Positions 5,848-10,368 of a stretch of 10,368 nt of DNA are shown one piece after another. The notes under the pieces are model-generated. The model saw only the letters and a list, made by a program, of their open reading frames with translations. It was not told the DNA's origin and ran no database searches. The position numbers and the translations under genes were made by a program. The number at the start of each line of letters is the position of its first letter. The first letter of the stretch is position 1. This stretch comes from Candidatus Thorarchaeota archaeon SMTZ1-83 (lineage in GTDB: Archaea > Asgardarchaeota > Thorarchaeia > Thorarchaeales > Thorarchaeaceae), in assembly GCA_001563325.1 (NCBI GenBank), contig LRSK01000104.1, positions 1-10,368 on the forward strand. The letters run 5' to 3'.

Positions 5848-6551
5848 TCTTCCCATTGGACCCCACACCTTCTGCAAGAATAGACGAAACGGGCCCTTAT
5901 GCCGAATGACCCCGGATGCATCTCTCTACCAATCTCTTCGCTGCCACATCTAGGACACTTCAGTCTGCTCTCTCCGTGAATCAGACCATCCCATCTTCGT
6001 GATTCAATTGGTCGTCCGACTAGGAAATCGACTTTCTTCTGCCACCACTTGTCTGGCTCAGCTTCATCATCGAAAGGAGTCTTGGGCACAGGGTATGGTG
6101 TCATCCATAGAAACACTGACGCTCCGAAGAGCATCAAGGGAGTCGGAATCATCACAAGCGGGCCCCAGTAGCCTGGCATGGAGAGTGTGAATGCAATCAT
6201 GAACCCTGTCCAAACCATCTCGGCTAGAAGACCCAGCAGGAATGTCCTCATCCGTGTGCTTCTCCCTCGATAGTAGCGAACCATTTGATAGACGAACACC
6301 ACACGCCAGACTGTGAAAGGCAGAGGACCCCATAGCATTATGCCCTCCATGAATTGAAACCAACGCCCTGAAACCATCCAAGTCATGGCTTGTATCGTCA
6401 CATACCAATCCGTCACTCGAAATTGGACTACCACAATCAGAGGGGCAAAGAGAGCAAGCGCACCTACAATTGAACACACAACCCTGAGATCAACCGGAAT
6501 TGGAACGGAATCAGACCCCACGTTTCCGTGTGACAGACTACTCGCCTCCAT
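5844..6551 (-). CDS. Four-helix membrane protein with C-terminal zinc ribbon
   Basis: I do not know a named family. The 235-residue protein has membrane segments at about 22-43, 67-90, 104-124 and 128-150, separated by the motifs PFTVWR..FVYQM.RYY.GRSTR, PGYWGPL..IPTPLML.GASVFLWM and TPYPVPKTPFDD..EP.KWW. The same motifs, in the same order, occur in the C-terminal half of the upstream gene product (residues about 329-483), so the two are paralogous domains. Unlike its neighbour, this protein lacks a signal peptide and ectodomain and ends in a zinc ribbon, CPRC (Cys199, 202) and CRRC (Cys226, 229), probably cytosolic. Its ATG lies inside the end of the preceding gene (14-base overlap), with GGTGAAGGAAG directly upstream. 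Its TGA overlaps the next ATG. The zinc ribbon suggests contact with a protein or nucleic acid at the membrane (inference). Confidence 0.85.
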   Translation of the reverse strand: MEASSLSHGNVGSDSVPIPVDLRVVCSIVGALALFAPLIVVVQFRVTDWYVTIQAMTWMVSGRWFQFMEGIMLWGPLPFTVWRVVFVYQMVRYYRGRSTRMRTFLLGLLAEMVWTGFMIAFTLSMPGYWGPLVMIPTPLMLFGASVFLWMTPYPVPKTPFDDEAEPDKWWQKKVDFLVGRPIESRRWDGLIHGESRLKCPRCGSEEIGREMHPGSFGIRARFVYSCRRCGVQWEE

Positions 6552-8091
6552 CTTCCTTCACCACAGGCGCAGTGCCATCTTGCGATTGGTCTTCTACTGC
6601 GGCTTGCTTTGGTGGGATGCCTTCAGTTTCGGTGTCCTGTTCCCACCACTTCTCTGGTTCGGTTTGGTCATCAAAAGGGGTCTTTGGTACAGGGTACGGT
6701 GTCATCCATAAGAAGACCGAAGCTCCCACAAGCATCAGGGGTGTGGGAATGGTCAGAAGAGGACCCCAATATCCTGGAAATATCAAGTAGTAGATTACAA
6801 GATCTGCAGTCACCATAATCATCTCAGCCACGACAGCCAGCAGAAATGTCGTCCTGCGTGTGCTTCTCCCTTGATAGTAGCGATACATCTGATACACGAG
6901 CGCAGCTCGCCAGACCGTGAAAGGGACGGTCCCCATGATCATATAGTCCACCATGAAAGTGAGCCACCAGTACGAGTCGCTACGAGTGAATCTCCACGTC
7001 ATGGCATCAAGTATGAAGGTTCCCTGGTCCAGCTGAAGCACAAGCATGTAGGGTGCAAACAGAGCAAGTGCACCAATCATGAAAGCTACGACTCGGAGGT
7101 CGACCGGGACTCTGCCCAATTCTGGCCTGGTGGTTTCTTCAGTCACGGGCTCTTCTTCAAGAGCACGCTCCTGGACCTGTGTATCCTCGGAAGGAAGAGA
7201 TTCCACCTCTTCAGTCGAATCTGGTGAAGGCAAGTGTTCAGTTTCAGAGTCAGTGATGATGCGCTGTCTTCTCCTGAGAACGACGATCAGGCCAAGGACG
7301 CCAAGTGGGATGAAAGCTACTACAAATGGATTCGTGAGAACTCTCACAATACCAAGTGTGGGGTCATACTCATTCTCTACCCTGAAATCAACGACCATGT
7401 GTCGTTCGTTGTACGATACGTCTTTCACTACTATCGAGATGTAGTAAGTGCCATTCTCCATCTGCGTTGTATTGAGATTGAACGAGATGGAGTCGCTATC
7501 CATGTCCCGGACATCGCGCGTTATTGGGTCGAACGAGTTGGGATAGCTTGAGGCGGCGATTGTGTACGCTATTGAGTAGACCTTGAATCTATCAGTAGCG
7601 GTGATCGTGATCTCACACGGTCCTGAAACCACATCGTTGTTCTTGATGCTGCATTCTATCGTTGGTGCTGTCAAGTCTATGTGAAAGTTCACCTTCACTG
7701 TCTGTGTAGTGGAAACTTCGTCTGTGTTATCAAAGACGAGATACCAAGTTGTGCCACGACCTCCCAGATACTCATACTCTCCGCTGGTGACATCCTCCAT
7801 GACCTCGTAGGCTTGGATGGAATGCCCTCCTGTCCAGTCGTTGAACGCAGACTGGTTGCAGATGAAGAATGTGATGTCTGAACCGTTGATAACCTCAAAG
7901 TCCCCAAAGAGACCTCGTCCCTGCGTCCACACTCCCCATGAGAGTGTTTCATGACCTCCTGGCGGGATGACCAACTGCGAGTCTGCTCTGGCTGTGGGTA
8001 GTTGGTGTAGTGTCATTGCGATGAGAAGAAGTATGATGGCAATTCCTCTCACGATGCCGCAAGATTGGGTCTTGCTCTTCCGATACACCAC
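6538..8091 (-). CDS. Surface protein: signal peptide, GOLD-like and Ig-like ectodomain, anchor, acidic linker and four-helix membrane domain
   Basis: A 517-residue multidomain envelope protein of unknown function. In order: signal peptide (about 14-36, ending TARA/DS); a beta-rich domain at about 38-136 with ETLSWGVWTQGRGLFGDFEV and TTWYLVFDNTDEVSTTQTV, resembling GOLD/emp24-like modules of archaeal surface proteins; an Ig-like domain at about 140-241 opening TAPTIECSI and closing GTYYISIVVKDVSYNE, with Cys147 and Cys159 able to pair; a membrane helix (about 255-272) followed by RRRQR; an acidic Ser/Pro/Glu linker (about 280-325); and a four-helix domain (about 329-470) homologous to the next gene product. 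Four N-glycosylation sequons (Asn69, 79, 207, 213) lie in the ectodomain. It starts with GTG at 8091 or 8088, after GGGGG. It heads an operon with two overlapping membrane genes. A sensor or an assembly scaffold are both possible; neither is shown by the sequence. Confidence 0.88.
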   Translation of the reverse strand: MVYRKSKTQSCGIVRGIAIILLLIAMTLHQLPTARADSQLVIPPGGHETLSWGVWTQGRGLFGDFEVINGSDITFFICNQSAFNDWTGGHSIQAYEVMEDVTSGEYEYLGGRGTTWYLVFDNTDEVSTTQTVKVNFHIDLTAPTIECSIKNNDVVSGPCEITITATDRFKVYSIAYTIAASSYPNSFDPITRDVRDMDSDSISFNLNTTQMENGTYYISIVVKDVSYNERHMVVDFRVENEYDPTLGIVRVLTNPFVVAFIPLGVLGLIVVLRRRQRIITDSETEHLPSPDSTEEVESLPSEDTQVQERALEEEPVTEETTRPELGRVPVDLRVVAFMIGALALFAPYMLVLQLDQGTFILDAMTWRFTRSDSYWWLTFMVDYMIMGTVPFTVWRAALVYQMYRYYQGRSTRRTTFLLAVVAEMIMVTADLVIYYLIFPGYWGPLLTIPTPLMLVGASVFLWMTPYPVPKTPFDDQTEPEKWWEQDTETEGIPPKQAAVEDQSQDGTAPVVKEDGGE

Positions 8092-8273
8092 GCTTCCCCC
8101 AGATACTTGCCGGCAACTGTATTTGCTAGTTTCGTTCTTAGGGCTCTCCCTGAATCTCCTCGTCGATCTGGTGATTGGAAGCTATAGACTTCCACCCCCT
8201 CTCGATACCTAGCCAAACATGGCGGGGAATCAACGTCGTCATATATCAAGTGAATATCGTTGCCACGACCAGA
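8092..8273. other. Spacer between the hydrolase and membrane-operon genes
   Basis: This stretch should hold the promoter of the membrane operon on the minus strand. The AT-rich element CAAATACA (8119-8126) is the nearest TATA-like candidate, but its spacing to the GTG start leaves almost no leader despite the GGGGG before the start, so I do not call it. GGAAG and CTTCC (8177-8181, 8189-8193) form a short inverted repeat. No T-rich terminator follows the hydrolase gene. Confidence 0.4.
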
Positions 8274-8948
8274 CTAGAACTTGAACTCCTCATACTCTCC
8301 AGGTTTAGTGATTTTCACACTTACTTCCTTCATCTCCTCAGCAACTCTGCGTTTGAACTCTTCAGGGTCTATTTGAATTACCGGAAATGTGTTGTAATGC
8401 ATTGGAATCACAGCCTTGGGCTTCACCAGCTTGACTGAAGTCACCGCTTGGTCTATCCCTTGAGTATAGTAGTCACCGCAGGGAACAAGAAACAAGTCGA
8501 CTCCATACAATTCTCCGAAGAGTTGCATATCAGAGAAGACTCCTGTGTCCCCAGGATGATAGACCGTCCCGCACGGAAACTTGGCTACGAAGCCAGTAGG
8601 AGCTCCTTTCCCACATGAATGGAATGCATGAACCATCGTTACACTGATGTCGCCGATTTCGACACTTCCACCAATGTTGAGCGTGTGTACGTTCTCTACC
8701 CCCTCGGTCTTCGCCTGAATCCCAAGCTCGTTGATTGCGACGAAATATGCACCTGTCTTCTTACAGATTTCAACGGCTTCTGCATATCCGTGATCTCCGT
8801 GGTCGTGTGTTACCAAAACGATGTCTGCTCTCTCCACGTCGTCAACCTTCATAGGTGATGTGGGACCTGTCAGCCATGGGTCTATGAAGACAACGTTCCT
8901 CTCGCACTCAATCTTGAAGGATGCATGACCTAGATAGGTTACTTTCAT
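8274..8948 (-). CDS. UPF0173-type metal-dependent hydrolase (metallo-beta-lactamase fold)
   Basis: A 224-residue hydrolase of the UPF0173 / UlaG-like branch of the metallo-beta-lactamase fold, presumably cytosolic. The family start MKVTYLGHASFKIE is intact. The metal site is visible as HDHGDH (His48, His50, Asp52, His53), a histidine at 107 or 110, HPGDTG (His131, Asp134) and a late histidine in PMHYNTFP (His184). The usual family segment PIGGHFTMG reads PCGDYYTQG here, so the common histidine is replaced. The substrate of UPF0173 proteins is not established; a lactone or phosphodiester bond is plausible by fold. ATG 8948 is preceded by GGAGG with a six-base spacer. The gene is divergent from methionine aminopeptidase and followed by the membrane operon on the same strand, with 182 bases between, so it is probably monocistronic. 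Confidence 0.93.
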   Translation of the reverse strand: MKVTYLGHASFKIECERNVVFIDPWLTGPTSPMKVDDVERADIVLVTHDHGDHGYAEAVEICKKTGAYFVAINELGIQAKTEGVENVHTLNIGGSVEIGDISVTMVHAFHSCGKGAPTGFVAKFPCGTVYHPGDTGVFSDMQLFGELYGVDLFLVPCGDYYTQGIDQAVTSVKLVKPKAVIPMHYNTFPVIQIDPEEFKRRVAEEMKEVSVKITKPGEYEEFKF

Positions 8949-8954
8949 GATTAT

Positions 8955-8959
8955 CCTCC
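8955..8959 (-). promoter_or_regulatory. Shine-Dalgarno GGAGG of the UPF0173 hydrolase gene
   Basis: A full GGAGG lies six bases before ATG 8948 and is the strongest ribosome binding site in the window. It shows that this host uses leadered, Shine-Dalgarno-dependent translation for at least some genes. Confidence 0.8.
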
Positions 8960-9006
8960 TCTTGTGATTCTAATACTGGAACTTCGACCTCATTTCCCCC
9001 TGCTGA

Positions 9007-9015
9007 CTTATATTA
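9007..9015 (-). promoter_or_regulatory. TATA box in the divergent spacer, best assigned to the hydrolase gene
   Basis: CTTATATTA (plus), read as TAATATAAG on the minus strand, lies 63 bases from the hydrolase ATG. With usual spacing, transcription would start near 8984 and give a leader of about 36 bases carrying the GGAGG. The element is AT-rich on both strands and could also serve the plus-strand gene, at the cost of a leader of roughly 70 bases. Confidence 0.5.
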
Positions 9016-9058
9016 CTCTCCACGCGCAATTGTGGAATCGTACCGAGGTCTAAGCTCT

Positions 9059-9067
9059 GATATAGAA
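9059..9067 (+). promoter_or_regulatory. Candidate TATA box for methionine aminopeptidase
   Basis: GATATAGAA is centred near 9062, which predicts transcription starting near 9089. That gives a leader of about 23 bases before GTG 9112 that includes GAGG (9100-9103). If GTG 9094 were used instead, the message would be nearly leaderless. Confidence 0.4.
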
Positions 9068-9111
9068 CTCCTTAAGATTGCAAATGCAGCCGAGTGGTTG
9101 AGGCAGTCGCT

Positions 9112-10005
9112 GTGTCCTCTCCTAATCCTGACTTCATCAAAGCTGGTCGACTCGCAGCGCGAGTATTGAAAGAAACGGCCCAACTGGTGAAGCCAGGTGT
9201 GAAGGTACTCAAGGTGTGCACCTTTGCAGAGAAGAAAATCCTAGAGTATGGAGGCGGCATAGCATTTCCGCTGAATGTATCAACCAATGAGGAAGCGGCA
9301 CACTACACAAGCCCGCATGGTGACAAGAGGACATTCCCGGACAAGGGTCTTGTGAAGGTGGATTTAGGGACGCATTTGAACGGGCACATTGCAGATACAG
9401 CCGTAACAGTCGACCTGGATGGCTCTTTCGAGAGATTCATTGCAGCGGCGCAGGCTGGACTGGATGCCGCAATCGAGGTCGTCAGGCCTGGGGTGCCGGT
9501 TGGAGAGGTGGGAGCAGCGATAGAGCGGGCCATAAAGAAGAACGGTCTACGGCCAATTCATCAGTTGTCTGGCCATCAGATGAAGCCTTGGAATCTCCAT
9601 GCCGGAAATAACGTACCGAATGTCCGTACTCGAAGAAGTCCTAGGATGCGACTAGGTGAAACCTATGCGATAGAACCATTCGCTACTGATGGAAATGGCA
9701 CCATCAAGGCAGGCTCCAACTCCTACATCTTCTCAAACATAATGTCAAACAAGACTAAGCTCGACAGCCTCACAAATCAAGTTCGGAAGGCAGCTCGCAA
9801 GAGATTCGGTACATTGCCATGGGCTTCAAGATGGTTAGACAGCTCCAAGGTTGACGTCCCCGATGCACTCAACACACTTCTTCGAGCTGGAGCGATCAGG
9901 GACTACCCCGTTCTCATAGAGGGGAAGGACGGCATGGTATCACAGTTTGAACATAGTCTATTTGTTGCTGAAGACGGCCCTATAGTGACTACTCTAAGAC
10001 AATGA
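9112..10005 (+). CDS. map: Methionine aminopeptidase, type II
   Basis: This enzyme removes the initiator methionine from nascent proteins in the cytosol, using a two-metal pita-bread fold. The 297-residue length fits archaeal type II enzymes. From GTG 9112 the substrate-binding histidine is His64 (AAHYTSP). The metal ligands are Asp84 (KVDLGTH), Asp95 (IADTAVTV), His155 (SGHQM), Glu188 (YAIEPFATDG) and Glu280 (FEHSLF). The type II helical insertion is present (about 212-250, ending near FGTLPWASRWL). All catalytic residues are intact. I chose GTG 9112, giving MSSPNPDFIKAG, because GAGG lies eight bases upstream. GTG 9094 would add six residues without a Shine-Dalgarno sequence, and a stop in frame at 9073-9075 blocks anything longer. 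It is the only complete plus-strand gene in the window, divergent from the hydrolase and convergent with the zinc-ribbon gene to the right. Confidence 0.96.
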   Translation: MSSPNPDFIKAGRLAARVLKETAQLVKPGVKVLKVCTFAEKKILEYGGGIAFPLNVSTNEEAAHYTSPHGDKRTFPDKGLVKVDLGTHLNGHIADTAVTVDLDGSFERFIAAAQAGLDAAIEVVRPGVPVGEVGAAIERAIKKNGLRPIHQLSGHQMKPWNLHAGNNVPNVRTRRSPRMRLGETYAIEPFATDGNGTIKAGSNSYIFSNIMSNKTKLDSLTNQVRKAARKRFGTLPWASRWLDSSKVDVPDALNTLLRAGAIRDYPVLIEGKDGMVSQFEHSLFVAEDGPIVTTLRQ

Positions 10006-10071
10006 GTAGTCCTGATAGACTATTGGATGCATCTGTTCTGACCAAGACGCAACTATGCTCATCGGACAACC

Positions 10072-10368
10072 TTAGACCGCATACTTCTGCTCGGGTTCTT
10101 CTCTCACCATGTAGATACCATGCACTGTCATGGAGCCCTGACACTTGGGACATAGAACCTCGACAGGCTTGAGAATGTAGTCTCCCTTCTTGAAGTCCCT
10201 AATCTCCTTGAACGTGCACTCGGGATCATCACATCTAATCTCTGTCACAGTCGGCGGCGGTGGTTTCCTTTCTTCCACACCTCTGCCTGCATTGAACAAT
10301 GAGAAACCTATAGACATCACAATCAGTCCAACGAAGTAGACAAGGAAGTCTATCTCAGGATTTGATAT
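10072..10368 (-). CDS. Membrane-anchored zinc-ribbon protein, N-terminus beyond the right edge
   Basis: The frame is open from the right edge to TAA at 10074-10072. A GTG at 10320 would give an 82-residue product, but the frame continues upstream of it as ISNPEIDFLVYFVGLI and runs straight into MSIGFSLFNAG, forming one complete membrane helix. The gene therefore very likely starts at or beyond 10368. After the helix come a short Pro-rich stretch (KPPPPT), a zinc ribbon with CDDPEC and CPKC, and a basic/acidic tail. By charge, the ribbon faces the cytosol. I do not recognise a named family. The gene converges with methionine aminopeptidase, with 66 bases between the stops and no T-rich terminator in the gap. 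Confidence 0.75.
   Translation of the reverse strand: MSNPEIDFLVYFVGLIVMSIGFSLFNAGRGVEERKPPPPTVTEIRCDDPECTFKEIRDFKKGDYILKPVEVLCPKCQGSMTVHGIYMVREEPEQKYAV

Noticed and set aside
6067..6477. 136-codon minus-strand open frame inside the zinc-ribbon membrane gene
   Set aside because: It is an alternative frame of a gene with clear paralogous conservation in the other frame, so it is a shadow.
1..10368. CRISPR arrays, insertion sequences, integrases or long terminal repeats
   Set aside because: I saw no regularly spaced repeats, transposase motifs or long flanking repeats anywhere in the window.

Overview
The window is archaeal. It carries archaeal-type DnaG primase, Pelota (aDom34), a type II methionine aminopeptidase, a LonB-like AAA+ ATPase and surface proteins of archaeal style, with Shine-Dalgarno (SD) sequences of the GGAGG/GGTGAT kind and frequent TTG/GTG starts. 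Intermediate base composition and an envelope protein with a GOLD/emp24-like ectodomain make me lean towards an Asgard lineage (Thorarchaeia-like). That assignment is inference from memory of family resemblance, not a computed placement.

Layout. (1) Bases 1-3930, minus strand: an information-processing cluster read in the order dnaG, zinc-ribbon AAA+ ATPase, pelota, then possibly another gene cut by the left edge. Archaeal DnaG is known as an exosome-associated protein as well as a primase-family protein, and Pelota rescues stalled ribosomes, so the cluster reads as an RNA-surveillance unit with an unassigned ATPase in the middle. The pelota gene looks damaged: its conserved N-terminus lies in another frame just upstream, about 20 codons are missing at the junction, and a perfect 21-bp tandem duplication sits in the body of the gene. 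(2) Bases 3931-4728: about 800 bases without a convincing gene, holding short direct repeats and a hairpin. (3) Bases 4729-5455: an isoprenylcysteine/phospholipid-type methyltransferase with its own promoter, a perfect inverted repeat abutting the TATA-like box and a second one just before the ribosome binding site. (4) Bases 5461-8091, minus strand: a tightly overlapping three-gene membrane/envelope operon. The first gene joins a signal peptide, GOLD-like and Ig-like ectodomains, a membrane anchor, an acidic linker and a four-helix membrane domain. The second repeats that membrane domain and adds a C-terminal zinc ribbon. The third is a small two-helix protein. (5) Bases 8274-8948: a UPF0173-type metallo-beta-lactamase-fold hydrolase (minus), divergent from methionine aminopeptidase (plus, 9112-10005) across a promoter-rich spacer. 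(6) Bases 10072-10368: the C-terminal part of a membrane-anchored zinc-ribbon protein running off the right edge.

The least described part is the three-gene membrane operon, with its internal duplication, fusion and cytosolic zinc ribbon. The pelota lesion and the regulated methyltransferase promoter are the other points worth checking.
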